Notes: generated by a model from the sequence alone, not told the origin. A DNA stretch of 32,722 nt from Thiobacillus sp. (GCA_016124745.1 WGNC01000046.1:1-32722); one strand, 5' to 3'. Positions 9,337 to 17,187 are shown, counted from the first letter of the stretch. Numbers and translations are program-made.

Positions 9337-9498
9337 AAGGAAACACTGAGCAAGTCCTTCGACGAGCTCAGGACGAACGGCAAGTGGTTGATTTCGTTCG
9401 TGGTAAGCCCTTCGACCATGCTCAGGAGAGCCTTGTCGAACGTTCTCCTGAGCGCAGTCGAAGGGCACAAAGCAAACCAACTTGTTCAGTGTCTCCTT
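9337..9498. repeat. 162-bp dispersed repeat with 18-bp terminal inverted repeats (copy 1)
   Basis: The left end AAGGAAACACTGAGCAAG (9337-9354) is the inverse of the right end at 9481-9498 with two mismatches. Inside is the 32-bp core at 9395-9426, shared 31/32 with the copy at 18093-18124. Nested inverted GTTCG/CGAAC and CTCAGG/CCTGAG blocks could form a large hairpin. The 162 bp equal 54 codons, so the open frame passes through uninterrupted. No transposase is encoded; this is a MITE/REP-like non-autonomous element. Confidence 0.85.
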
Positions 9499-9504
9499 AA
9501 CCGA

Positions 9505-9855
9505 ATGCTGAGCGCCCTGATCATCGCAGGGGGTCTGGCCCTGACACTGGGAGGCTGCACTTATGTTCAGACGGTGCCGGGGGGGGCTTACGCCCCTTAT
9601 CCGCCGAGTGCCTTCGAGCAGACCTGGGCAGCTGCCCTCGGCGCCATGAGCGACGAGGGCGTGCAGATCGTGAGCGCAAACCGGGATTCCGGAACGATCC
9701 GCGGCATACGTGGCGCCATCAACGTGACGGCAATCGTTCAGACGCGCGCCGACGGCGGCGTGCAGGTCGAATTCAAGACCGGTGGCGACATTGATTCGGA
9801 TCCTTCGCTAAACCAGCGAGTCGTGAACGACTACAATCGCCGCATGGGACGCTGA
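9505..9855 (+). CDS. Small putative lipoprotein, DUF3568-like (116 aa from the downstream start)
   Basis: From the ATG at 9505 the protein begins MLSALIIAGGLALTLGGC, a lipoprotein signal with a C-terminal LGGC lipobox. A soluble domain of about 95 residues follows, containing FEQTWAAALGAMSDEGVQI and DSGTIRGIRG. This resembles small DUF3568-type lipoproteins; function unknown. The start is compromised. The 162-bp repeat ends 6 nt before this ATG and no ribosome site is visible. A good ribosome site (GAGG, 9311-9314) instead serves an ATG at 9325 that reads in frame through the repeat. Joining the codons before the repeat (MNSI) to those after it (NRMLSAL) gives a natural longer n-region, so the ancestral start was probably 9325. 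Confidence 0.7.
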   Translation: MLSALIIAGGLALTLGGCTYVQTVPGGAYAPYPPSAFEQTWAAALGAMSDEGVQIVSANRDSGTIRGIRGAINVTAIVQTRADGGVQVEFKTGGDIDSDPSLNQRVVNDYNRRMGR

Positions 9856-9888
9856 CCCCCGTGGGCCACGCGAATGCATGCGTCCTGG

Positions 9889-10248
9889 CTAGTCCGCCAT
9901 CAGCCAGGCCTTCGCTCGATCCAGGTCAGCCGGCTGGAAGTATTCGATCGGGAATTTGCGCATTCCCTGTCCGGTGAACAGCAGCGCCAGTTCTTCCCAT
10001 TCCTTTTCGCCGACGATGGCCATCTTGCTGATGTACGGGTCGTTTTCCATGAACGAGATATCGTCCCAGTCATCGCCCTTCCGCCACCCCTGAAAGTCCT
10101 TGGCAATGATGAGCATGCGGACATGGCCGTGCTGCTGGATCACGCCAGCAGCGGCTTGCTGCAACGCAGCCAGTTCGGGCTGGGCCAGCAAGCCGGAAAT
10201 TCGGGCAGTCAATAATTCGCCGTGGGAACTCAGGATTTCAGCGCTCAT
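9889..10248 (-). CDS. SpoIIAA-like (STAS/SEC14-type) domain protein (119 aa)
   Basis: Compact cytosolic protein resembling the SpoIIAA-like family with a STAS or SEC14-type fold. Features are an N-terminal strand pair, GHVRMLIIAKDFQGW in the middle, then FMENDPYISKMAIVGEKEWEELALLF and the family-typical C-terminal IEYFQPADLDRAKAWL. The molecular role of the family is not established. The ATG at 10248 is preferred over an upstream TTG; no strong ribosome site is visible at either. It is convergent with the lipoprotein ending at 9855 and transcribed in the same direction as the next lipoprotein gene. Confidence 0.75.
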   Translation of the reverse strand: MSAEILSSHGELLTARISGLLAQPELAALQQAAAGVIQQHGHVRMLIIAKDFQGWRKGDDWDDISFMENDPYISKMAIVGEKEWEELALLFTGQGMRKFPIEYFQPADLDRAKAWLMAD

Positions 10249-10324
10249 GGATTCGGGATACCGTTGGGTTGTTGGGGTGGGCTCGATCTGCAATGCAAGG
10301 CCACGTCAGGTCCCGGCCGCTTCC

Positions 10325-10972
10325 CTAGAATAACCCGGTCTGGCGCACCGCACCAACAAGTGCCTTCGCTGCTTCTGCAATCTGACTGGTCACATCGGTC
10401 GCCGGTGGAACGGACGCCTTGGCGCTCCACATCACGCGGCCGCTGGCGACATCGACGACCGAACCGATGGCGGCCAGGCCTGTCGATCCCTGCAAGGCGC
10501 CAACCGGCATGGTGACGCCGACGCCCCCGCCCACCCCGCTGCCGCCATGGTAACCGCCCGACCCGCCCCAGCCACCGATGCCGATGCTGAACGAGGATAA
10601 TGGGCTGGCTTGCCGATAATCCGGCGCCAGCGTCGTGCTGAACACGGCGCGGGCGCCTGCCGCCTTCGCCGCCGGCAGGTATTGGCTGGGCAGTGGTTCG
10701 CGGCCGGGCGTCGGATTGACGAGCGCCGCATCGGTCAGCGGCCTGGCGCCCAGCTGCGTCAACTGGCCGGCAATCTGGCTCTCGCAGATCAGTCTGATCG
10801 CCGGCTCGGGCGCATCACAGACGACCAGAACCGTCGCGCCTTGCAGTGTCTGCGGGGGGAACTGCGGATCGGCATACTGCGCGCCCAGTTGCGTCTGCGC
10901 ACATCCCCCCAGAAGCGCCAAACCGAGGGCGCAGCAAAACGCTACCGTACTGTTGGAAACGGGGAGAACCAT
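10325..10972 (-). CDS. Glycine-rich putative lipoprotein (215 aa)
   Basis: N-terminal lipoprotein signal with lipobox LLGGC, then an alpha/beta region (GATVLVVCDAPEPAIRLICESQIAGQL) and AAKAAGARAVFSTTLAPDYR. A low-complexity Gly/Ser stretch follows (GIGGWGGSGGYHGGSGVGGG), then a C-terminal VVDVASGRVMWSAKASVP block. The last block resembles DUF4136/GNA1162-type lipoproteins that describe conversion of an input to a surface-complex component; function is unknown. The ATG at 10972 has GAGG 8 nt upstream. The gene is divergent from the DUF5329 gene. Confidence 0.72.
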   Translation of the reverse strand: MVLPVSNSTVAFCCALGLALLGGCAQTQLGAQYADPQFPPQTLQGATVLVVCDAPEPAIRLICESQIAGQLTQLGARPLTDAALVNPTPGREPLPSQYLPAAKAAGARAVFSTTLAPDYRQASPLSSFSIGIGGWGGSGGYHGGSGVGGGVGVTMPVGALQGSTGLAAIGSVVDVASGRVMWSAKASVPPATDVTSQIAEAAKALVGAVRQTGLF

Positions 10973-11147
10973 GGACATAGCCTCATGTTTGTTGAAGGAT
11001 GCAAATGACTCGCGACATCGCAGCCAGTATCGCCAACCCCGACAGTTGCGGTCAATCCTGGACATGCGGGGAATCCTGAATTGTTCGAGAATGCCAAGGC
11101 TGACGTGACCTATACCAGGCCCAACCGAAATCCAACCTTGGAACGAC

Positions 11148-11558
11148 ATGGCAAGAATACAATCGAAGCGCCGATTCCTGACCCTGCAAGCTTTGCTCTT
11201 GCTCGGATTATTGTGGGGGCCGCGGGTCCATGCTGCGCCGCTTCCTCCCGCCGCACGGGCCGAGATCGAGTCCCTGCTGTCGCGGCTTGCGGCGTCGGGA
11301 TGTGAGTTCAGGCGCAACGGCAGCTGGTATTCGGGCGCGGAAGCGCAGGCCCACCTCCGCCGCAAGCTCGACTATCTGGTGGACAAGGGGGCGATCGCCA
11401 GTACAGAACAGTTCATCGAGCGCGCGGCCAGCAAGAGTAGCGTCAGCGGCGAGGCTTACCAGGTGAGGTGTGGTGGCACCCCGCCAGTGCCGAGCAGCAC
11501 CTGGCTGTTCGCCGAGTTGGGCGTGCTGCGATCCGCGCCTGCGGCCATGCCGAAATGA
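11148..11558 (+). CDS. DUF5329-family secreted protein (136 aa)
   Basis: N-terminal signal peptide (QALLLLGLLWGPRVHAA), then a conserved small domain: RAEIESLLSRLAASGCEFRRNGSWY, AHLRRKLDYLVDKG, STEQFIERAASKSSVSG and YQVRCGG. I recognise this as the DUF5329 pattern with two conserved cysteines that probably form a disulfide in the periplasm. The biochemical role is unknown. It stands alone between a divergent lipoprotein gene and the lytic transglycosylase. Confidence 0.75.
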   Translation: MARIQSKRRFLTLQALLLLGLLWGPRVHAAPLPPAARAEIESLLSRLAASGCEFRRNGSWYSGAEAQAHLRRKLDYLVDKGAIASTEQFIERAASKSSVSGEAYQVRCGGTPPVPSSTWLFAELGVLRSAPAAMPK

Positions 11559-11649
11559 TCAGGGCCTGTCTGGTGCCGCCGGCGCCGGAGGCACGCGATA
11601 CGATGGCTGACGCGGTCGCCTGACGCAAATCAGGGCTCGTCATCCGGTT

Positions 11650-11665
11650 AATCTAATATTAGATT
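11650..11665. promoter_or_regulatory. 16-bp perfect palindrome upstream of the lytic transglycosylase
   Basis: AATCTAATATTAGATT is perfectly self-complementary, and strikingly AT-rich for this GC-rich region. It lies 68 nt before the ATG at 11734, just upstream of a TATATT (11674-11679) that could be a -10. This is the expected shape of an operator for a dimeric regulator; no regulator is assigned. Confidence 0.45.
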
Positions 11666-11733
11666 CAGGTCGGTATATTCCGGCGCGATTCTCTTTCGCC
11701 CTTCTTCTTTCTTGTTGCTCACAAGGTGTATCG

Positions 11734-13233
11734 ATGCGTTGGTCCATGATCCGAAATCTGCTGCCCTGGCTGCTGGCCTTTTTCATGATTTCTGCCGCCA
11801 TGCCGGCATTCGCCGAGCAGCAGGCTCCCGCCCCTCGCGAGGATCTGACCATCGATCCAACGCTTTTGATGAAGCCCTGGAAAGGCGATCTCGACGGCAT
11901 GATCGAGCGCGGCTACATTCGCGTGCTGACGACCTACAGCAAGACGTTCTACTTCGCAGACAAGGGGGTGCAGCGCGGTACGACCTACGACGTCTTCCGC
12001 GTGTTCGAGGAAGACCTGAACAAGAAGCTGGCCAAGCAGAAAAAACTGAAGCATAGGCATCTCAGGGTGCAGGTGGTGTTTATCCCGGTCGCCCGTGGCG
12101 ACCTGCTGCAGGGGCTGGTCGACGGCAAGGGCGACATCGCGGCATCCAACCTCACGATCACCGCCGACCGGCAGAAAGTGGTGGACTTCTCCGTGCCCGT
12201 GTATGCCAACGTCAGCGAGGTGGTGGTGTCCGGCCCCGGCGCACCCGTTGTGAAAAGCGTTGAAGATCTGTCAGGCAAGGAAGTGTTCGTGCGCAAATCC
12301 TCCAGCTACTACGAGAGCCTGGTGGCGCTCAACCAGCGCCTGGCCGCCCGGAGGAAGGCCGGCGCGATCATCAAACTGGCGCCGGCGGAGCTCGAGGACG
12401 AGGACCTGCTCGAGATGGTGAACGCCGGGCTAATCCCGTTCATCGTCGTCGACAAGCACAAGGCGGACTTCTGGAAGCAGGTCTTCCCGAAGATCACGGT
12501 GCATGATGACGTCACCGTTCGCACCGGGGGCGACATCGCCTGGGCCATGCGAAAGGGCAGCCCACAACTCAGGGCCGCGGTCGATGACTTCGTCACGCGC
12601 AACAGGGCCGGCACCGCAGTCGGGAACACGATCCTGAGGCGTTACCTGAAGAGCGCCAAGTATGTGAAGGATGCGGCTTCCGAGGCCGAGCGCAAGAAAT
12701 TCTACGACCTGATTCAGTACTTCAAGAAGTATGGCGGCAAGTACGATGTGGACTGGTTGCTGATGGCGGCCCAAGGTTACCAGGAATCCCAGCTCGACCA
12801 GAACGCCAAGAGCCACGTCGGTGCCATCGGGGTGATGCAGATCATGCCCGCCACCGGCAAGGATCTCAACGTCGGTGACATCCGGAAAGTCGAGCCCAAT
12901 ATCCACGGCGGCATCAAGTACATGCGCTGGATGATCGACAACTACTACGGCAAGGAGCCCATGACCAACCTGGACAAGGCCCTGTTCGCGTTCGCGTCAT
13001 ACAATGCGGGTGCCGGCCGGATTTCGCAGTTGCGCAGGGAAGCCGCCAGGCGCGGGCTGAATCCCAACGTCTGGTTCCACAACGTCGAGTACGTTGCCGC
13101 CGACAAGATCGGACGCGAAACCGTCACCTATGTGAGCAACATCTACAAGTACTACATCGCGTACAACCTCCTGCTTGAAGCCAGGGAGTCCCGCGAGGTG
13201 GCGAAAATGAAGATCAAGGGTGAGAAGAAATAA
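11734..13233 (+). CDS. mltF: MltF-type membrane-bound lytic murein transglycosylase (499 aa)
   Basis: Two-domain periplasmic enzyme. After a signal peptide (residues 1-27) comes a solute-binding-protein-3-like domain, about residues 50-310, with LVDGKGDIAASNLTITADRQKVVDFSVP. A C-terminal SLT lysozyme-like domain covers about 335-490. The catalytic Glu is Glu351 in YQESQLD, followed by GAIGVMQIMPATG and FASYNAGAGRI, the standard SLT motifs. This architecture is that of MltF, which cleaves peptidoglycan to 1,6-anhydromuropeptides and is allosterically controlled by muropeptides binding the N-terminal domain. The ATG at 11734 has AAGGTG about 6 nt upstream. The gene is followed by a GC-rich hairpin and then a lipoprotein peptidase that may act on the same polymer. 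The family is sure; the symbol is by architecture. Confidence 0.88.
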   Translation: MRWSMIRNLLPWLLAFFMISAAMPAFAEQQAPAPREDLTIDPTLLMKPWKGDLDGMIERGYIRVLTTYSKTFYFADKGVQRGTTYDVFRVFEEDLNKKLAKQKKLKHRHLRVQVVFIPVARGDLLQGLVDGKGDIAASNLTITADRQKVVDFSVPVYANVSEVVVSGPGAPVVKSVEDLSGKEVFVRKSSSYYESLVALNQRLAARRKAGAIIKLAPAELEDEDLLEMVNAGLIPFIVVDKHKADFWKQVFPKITVHDDVTVRTGGDIAWAMRKGSPQLRAAVDDFVTRNRAGTAVGNTILRRYLKSAKYVKDAASEAERKKFYDLIQYFKKYGGKYDVDWLLMAAQGYQESQLDQNAKSHVGAIGVMQIMPATGKDLNVGDIRKVEPNIHGGIKYMRWMIDNYYGKEPMTNLDKALFAFASYNAGAGRISQLRREAARRGLNPNVWFHNVEYVAADKIGRETVTYVSNIYKYYIAYNLLLEARESREVAKMKIKGEKK

Positions 13234-13256
13234 GCGCGCGGGGAATGGCCGCGCGC
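13234..13256 (+). terminator. GC-rich hairpin directly after the lytic transglycosylase stop
   Basis: An 8-bp perfect stem GCGCGCGG/CCGCGCGC with a 7-nt loop begins at the base after the TAA. There is no following T run, so it may be an mRNA 3'-end stabiliser or Rho-assisted stop rather than an intrinsic terminator. Confidence 0.5.
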
Positions 13257-13443
13257 ACCTTGCTCAGCGAGCGCCTGCCAAAGGGATGAATGCTCTCGGT
13301 GATGGCGAAACTGGCAGAGCGGGATTGCAAGCTGCCGGTCCCAATCCGTCGCCTCGGATTCGTTCCCGGACCTCACGGAAAATCTGGGTTTCTGGCCGCC
13401 GATGCAACGATTGCATTGGCAAGCTTCATCTAGCGCAAACCCC

Positions 13444-15042
13444 ATGAGCTCCCTGCTCCAAGTGGCGCGCCTTGCCGGCACATTGCTGCCCTGGGCCACA
13501 CTCGCCGGATGCAGCGTCGCCCAGCCCGTGGCCGAACTCACAGCCAAGGCGGTGGTCACGCAACTGCCGCTGAGCATCGAGAAGAGCGAGGCCCGGCGTT
13601 ACTGCCGGACGCATGCGGCCGAGGTCCATGGCCAACTGACGGAGTCGGCGCGGACGGCTGCGCTGAACCAGGAGGTGGAGGATTTCCAGCTCATGGTGGA
13701 GGAGGCGCTGGTCTACCGTGCCGAGACCGTGCGCCTGGCGGAAAGCGTGAAGGCAACGATGGACGCGAAGCAGCCGATCCCGGGCCAGGTTCTGATCGAG
13801 TTGAATGAAGGCCTTGCGCAACATCTGGCCCTGCGCAAGCGACTTTTCCAGGTAGCCGAGGCCCATGAGTGCTGGCTCGATGCAAACGGGCCGGGGGCGG
13901 ACATGACGCCGGATCAGCGCCTCAAGGGCATCATGCTTTCGCTTTCGGCGGCGCTGACGCTCTACGACAACTATCTGCTCGCCATCTCCCTCTACCAGGA
14001 AGATCCGCGCCTGCGGTTGGTGCTCAACAACAAGGACGCGGGCTACGGCATCGACTACGGCGAACTGGACCGCGTGTCGATGTCGTTCGCCTCGGAGGAA
14101 ACGCGCAACCGGGTGCGGCAGGGCATCACCTACTACGAGGCGGAGATCGGGAAATCGCAGGACCTGCCGGGGCAGGACACGCACATGCTGTATCTCAACC
14201 AGCTCATCAGCCAGAGCGTGTCCTACAGCATGACCAAAGGGTTCTCACCTCTGGCTTACGTGGGGCGCAAGATCGGGTTCTACGCGCCTTTCACCGTCGA
14301 GTCGTTGCTGCGACTCAAGAGCGAGGGGGTGAACATGGGCAGCATGATCTTCGGCAACAGCATCGGGCTCGTCGAGACACGGCGCGGCAAGCTCGACGGC
14401 CGGGTGGAAGTGCGTGAGGACCTGGCGGGCAATCTGCAGGCAGGCGATATCCTGATCGAGCGCACGCCCTTCCGGCTCACCGACTCCTTCATTCCCGGCT
14501 ACTGGGGGCACGCGGCCCTCTGGGTGGGATCGGAGGCGGAACTTACGGCACTGGGGATCTGGAACGACCCGGTGATGCAACCCTACCAGGACGTCATCCG
14601 GACCGGGCGGCGCGTGATCGAGGCGCTGCGATCCGGGGTGGTACTGAATTCACTGGACCACTTCTTAAACGTGGATGACGTCGCCGTGTTGCGCTATGGG
14701 GGCCTTGGGCCGGATGAGAGAGCGCGGGTCATCCTGCAGGCGCTGCGTCAGATGGGCAAACGCTACGACTTCAATTTCGACGTGGAAACGCGGGACCGGC
14801 TCGGCTGCGCCGAGCTCATTTACCACGCGTATAGCGAGGCCGACTGGCCGACGCATAAGCAGCTGGGCCGGTCAGTCATCGTTCCGGACGACATCGCGGC
14901 TCGCGCTGTCGGGGACGGACCGCTATTGGCAGTACGGCTCTATATCGATGGAGCGCAGGTGACCGGAGATCCCAGGCAGGTATTGGAGCGTCTGATCGCG
15001 CAAGGCCAAAAACAAGGATGGCACAGTGAATTCACCGAGTGA
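13444..15042 (+). CDS. Lipoprotein with C-terminal YiiX/permuted NlpC-P60 cysteine peptidase domain (532 aa)
   Basis: Starting at the ATG at 13444, the N terminus is a lipoprotein signal with lipobox LAGC. A long, mostly helical region (about residues 40-320) has no motif I recognise. The C-terminal 200 residues match the YiiX/YebB-like permuted NlpC/P60 (papain-like) fold: GDILIERTPF, then GYWGHAALWVG with candidate catalytic His356, and RLGCAELIYHAY with candidate nucleophile Cys455. The His-before-Cys order is the permuted arrangement. Such enzymes cleave peptide or acyl bonds; peptidoglycan or lipid substrates are both possible. It follows the MltF-type gene by 210 nt on the same strand, which favours a cell-wall role. 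An upstream in-frame ATG at 13402 would spoil the lipoprotein signal. Confidence 0.78.
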   Translation: MSSLLQVARLAGTLLPWATLAGCSVAQPVAELTAKAVVTQLPLSIEKSEARRYCRTHAAEVHGQLTESARTAALNQEVEDFQLMVEEALVYRAETVRLAESVKATMDAKQPIPGQVLIELNEGLAQHLALRKRLFQVAEAHECWLDANGPGADMTPDQRLKGIMLSLSAALTLYDNYLLAISLYQEDPRLRLVLNNKDAGYGIDYGELDRVSMSFASEETRNRVRQGITYYEAEIGKSQDLPGQDTHMLYLNQLISQSVSYSMTKGFSPLAYVGRKIGFYAPFTVESLLRLKSEGVNMGSMIFGNSIGLVETRRGKLDGRVEVREDLAGNLQAGDILIERTPFRLTDSFIPGYWGHAALWVGSEAELTALGIWNDPVMQPYQDVIRTGRRVIEALRSGVVLNSLDHFLNVDDVAVLRYGGLGPDERARVILQALRQMGKRYDFNFDVETRDRLGCAELIYHAYSEADWPTHKQLGRSVIVPDDIAARAVGDGPLLAVRLYIDGAQVTGDPRQVLERLIAQGQKQGWHSEFTE

Positions 15043-15083
15043 CGACTCGTTTCAGGAGAAACTTGTCCCCAATTCACGAGTCG
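15036..15083 (+). other. Overlapping inverted repeats at the end of the YiiX-like gene
   Basis: CGACTCGT (15043-15050) pairs perfectly with ACGAGTCG (15076-15083). The first arm can instead pair with CGAGT at 15036-15040, across the stop codon. The two structures exclude each other. Neither has a T run, so this is not a standard terminator. Confidence 0.35.
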
Positions 15084-15165
15084 AAGTCTTGGGTTCCGGT
15101 TGAATCGGTAGTCATCGTCTTGTGGTGTCCTCATGATGATGAATTCAGACAGGCAGGAGGTTGTT

Positions 15166-15582
15166 ATGGTCAAGCGTCCCAAGTGGTCGGGTTTGTTGCT
15201 GGGTGTGTGCATGGCAGGCGTGAGTGGCTGGGCCCTTGCGGATCGCGGACATGGCGGATATTACGGGCACCCGGTATATCGCGGCTATAGCAATGTGGGG
15301 GTCGGTATTGTCATCGACCCACTCTACTACAGGCCCTGGCTTTACCCCGGTCCGTACTACTATCCCCCCTACGGCTACCCCTATCCGCCCATCGTGACGG
15401 TGCCTGCAGCGCCGCCGGTATATATCGAACGTGCACAGAACGCCGAAGCCGTTCCCCCACCCTCGGCATCCTGGTATTACTGCGCCAATCCGCAAGGCTA
15501 TTACCCCTATGTGGAGAACTGCCCGGGCGGTTGGCAGGCTGTGGCCCCAAGGCCACCCGCCGGTTCTGGCGAAGTGAAGTAG
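15166..15582 (+). CDS. Tyr/Pro/Gly-rich secreted protein (138 aa)
   Basis: The ATG at 15166 has a strong AGGAGG 5 nt upstream, which decides the start over earlier in-frame ATGs. A signal peptide (SGLLLGVCMAGVSGWALA) is followed by a Tyr/Pro-rich middle with repeated YPP/YPY motifs. The C terminus contains WYYCANPQGYYPYVENCPGGW, a pattern I have seen repeatedly in small proteobacterial periplasmic or surface proteins. The two cysteines probably form a disulfide. Function unknown. The stop codon abuts the start of the next gene, so the pair is translationally coupled. Confidence 0.78.
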   Translation: MVKRPKWSGLLLGVCMAGVSGWALADRGHGGYYGHPVYRGYSNVGVGIVIDPLYYRPWLYPGPYYYPPYGYPYPPIVTVPAAPPVYIERAQNAEAVPPPSASWYYCANPQGYYPYVENCPGGWQAVAPRPPAGSGEVK

Positions 15583-16107
15583 ATGAAGATTCCCTTGAAA
15601 ATTGCGGTGCTCGCCCTTCCCTTGCTGGTCGCTGCCTGCACCACGATGCCGAGCGGGCCCAATGTGATGGCGCTGCCCGGCACCAACAAGAGTTTTGACC
15701 AGTTCCGCACCGACGACATGGCATGCCGGAGCTATGCGCTTCAGAGCATAGGGGGCGTGACACCCAGCGAGGCGGCCACGCAGAGCGGGGTGGGCACCGC
15801 CGTGGTCGGCACCGCGGTGGGGGCGGTTGCCGGTGCAGCGATTGGCGGTCAGCAAGGCGCTGCGGTGGGTGCGGGAACAGGGCTCCTGGTTGGCGGACTG
15901 GCGGGGACGCAAACCGCGCAGGTTTCGGGATACGGTCTGCAACAACGTTATGACTTCTCCTACATCCAATGTATGTACGCGAAAGGTCATCAAGTCCCCG
16001 TATACGGCCGCACCTATCAGCAGTCTCAGGCCCCTGCAAAAATACCCCCACCACCCCCCCCTCCGGGGACCCCGCCGCCACCGCCTCCCGGGATCACCGC
16101 GCCCTGA
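15583..16107 (+). CDS. Glycine-zipper lipoprotein (174 aa)
   Basis: Lipoprotein signal with lipobox LVAAC, then a soluble stretch with DDMACRSYALQSIGG. A classic glycine zipper spans roughly residues 65-110 (GTAVVGTAVGAVAGAAIGG, then QQGAAVGAGTGLLVGGLAG), of the kind that packs as a membrane hairpin in the outer envelope. FSYIQCMYAKGHQVP follows, and the protein ends in a poly-proline tail (PPPPPPPG, PPPPPPG). Such proteins resemble YMGG/OmpA-like glycine-zipper lipoproteins. The ATG immediately follows the previous gene's stop, so the two form an operon. Role unknown, probably envelope structure or stress. Confidence 0.82.
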   Translation: MKIPLKIAVLALPLLVAACTTMPSGPNVMALPGTNKSFDQFRTDDMACRSYALQSIGGVTPSEAATQSGVGTAVVGTAVGAVAGAAIGGQQGAAVGAGTGLLVGGLAGTQTAQVSGYGLQQRYDFSYIQCMYAKGHQVPVYGRTYQQSQAPAKIPPPPPPPGTPPPPPPGITAP

Positions 16108-16266
16108 CTGGCATTTCGGTTCATCTCAGGCACACTCGCATTACGCGGGCAGGGTCGCATGGCCTATGCTTACGGCTGACATGCACGAGGCGGCGGATGC
16201 TGGGCCAGGTCTTGATCGGCTGGAGCCTGAACTGCACGCGAGACTGATTGCACAAAGGGGGAAACA

Positions 16267-17187
16267 GTGGCCACACCGGACATCCGCAACATTGCCGTTT
16301 TTTGTGATTTCGAGAACGTGGCGATCGGCGTGAAGGAATCCAGTTACCCGGATTTCAGGATTCGCCCGATTCTCGAACGCCTGCTGCTCAAAGGCAGCAT
16401 CGTGGTGAAAAAGGCGTACTGCGACTGGGACCGCTACAAGGAATTCAAGCGCGACATGCACGAGGCGGCGTTCGAGCTGATCGAGATTCCGCACGTGAGG
16501 CAGTCGGGCAAGAACTCGGCGGATATCCGCATGGTGGTGGACGCGCTCGACCTCTGCTACACCAAGACGCACATCGACGCCTTCGTGATCATCAGCGGGG
16601 ATTCGGATTTTTCGCCGCTGATCTCCAAGCTGAAGGAAAACGGCAAGAGCGTGATCGGCATCGGCGTGCGCGGCTCGGCTTCGTCGCTGCTGATCGGCAA
16701 CTGCGACGAGTTCATATTCTACGAAGACCTGGTGCCGATCAGGGCAACGCCAAAAGCGCCCGCCAAGAAACCGGCCGCCAAACCTGTTAAAGACACCACG
16801 AGCAAGGAGACGGCGAGTGGCGCGGCAATCAAGGCGAGTCCGACACGACGCAGAGCCCGACCTGCGCCGGAAAAAGCGGCGACGGCCGACTCAGGCCAAC
16901 CGGAGGCCAGGGCCGAACCCGGCCCGGACGAAAAGAAGCGCGAAGCAATCGAACTCGTGGTCGGGACGGTGGATCAGCTCGTCGCGGAACGAGGTGGCGA
17001 AGGGTCGATTTCTGCATCGCTGATCAAGAGCACCATCAAGCGCGTCCACCCCGGTTTCAGCGAGTCGGCCTACGGCTACAGCGCGTTTGGAAAGATTCTG
17101 GACGATGCGCACAAGCAGGGTTCGTTGGTGGTGGACAAGAAAGAAGGCGGCGCCGTCATCGTCAGCCTGCCACCTTCCCGGGCCTGA
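16267..17187 (+). CDS. NYN-domain protein with C-terminal OST-HTH/LOTUS domain (306 aa)
   Basis: Cytosolic protein of the LabA/DUF88 group. The N-terminal NYN (PIN-like) domain, residues 8-150, has the acidic nuclease-type residues Asp14 (FCDFENVA), Asp86 (GKNSADIRMVVDAL) and Asp112/Asp114 (ISGDSDF). A basic, Ala/Pro-rich linker (about residues 160-225) leads to a C-terminal OST-HTH/LOTUS domain (about 225-305: EAIELVVGTVDQLV, ASLIKSTIKRVHPGFSESAYGYSAFGKIL). NYN domains act on RNA, and LOTUS domains bind RNA or G-quadruplexes, so an RNA-processing or RNA-silencing function is likely. The GTG start at 16267 is preceded by GGGGG at good spacing. It is monocistronic as far as I can see. Confidence 0.9.
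   Translation: MATPDIRNIAVFCDFENVAIGVKESSYPDFRIRPILERLLLKGSIVVKKAYCDWDRYKEFKRDMHEAAFELIEIPHVRQSGKNSADIRMVVDALDLCYTKTHIDAFVIISGDSDFSPLISKLKENGKSVIGIGVRGSASSLLIGNCDEFIFYEDLVPIRATPKAPAKKPAAKPVKDTTSKETASGAAIKASPTRRRARPAPEKAATADSGQPEARAEPGPDEKKREAIELVVGTVDQLVAERGGEGSISASLIKSTIKRVHPGFSESAYGYSAFGKILDDAHKQGSLVVDKKEGGAVIVSLPPSRA

Noticed and set aside
13426..14184. 252-residue minus-strand frame
   Set aside because: Shadow of the YiiX-like lipoprotein gene, without a ribosome site or motif.
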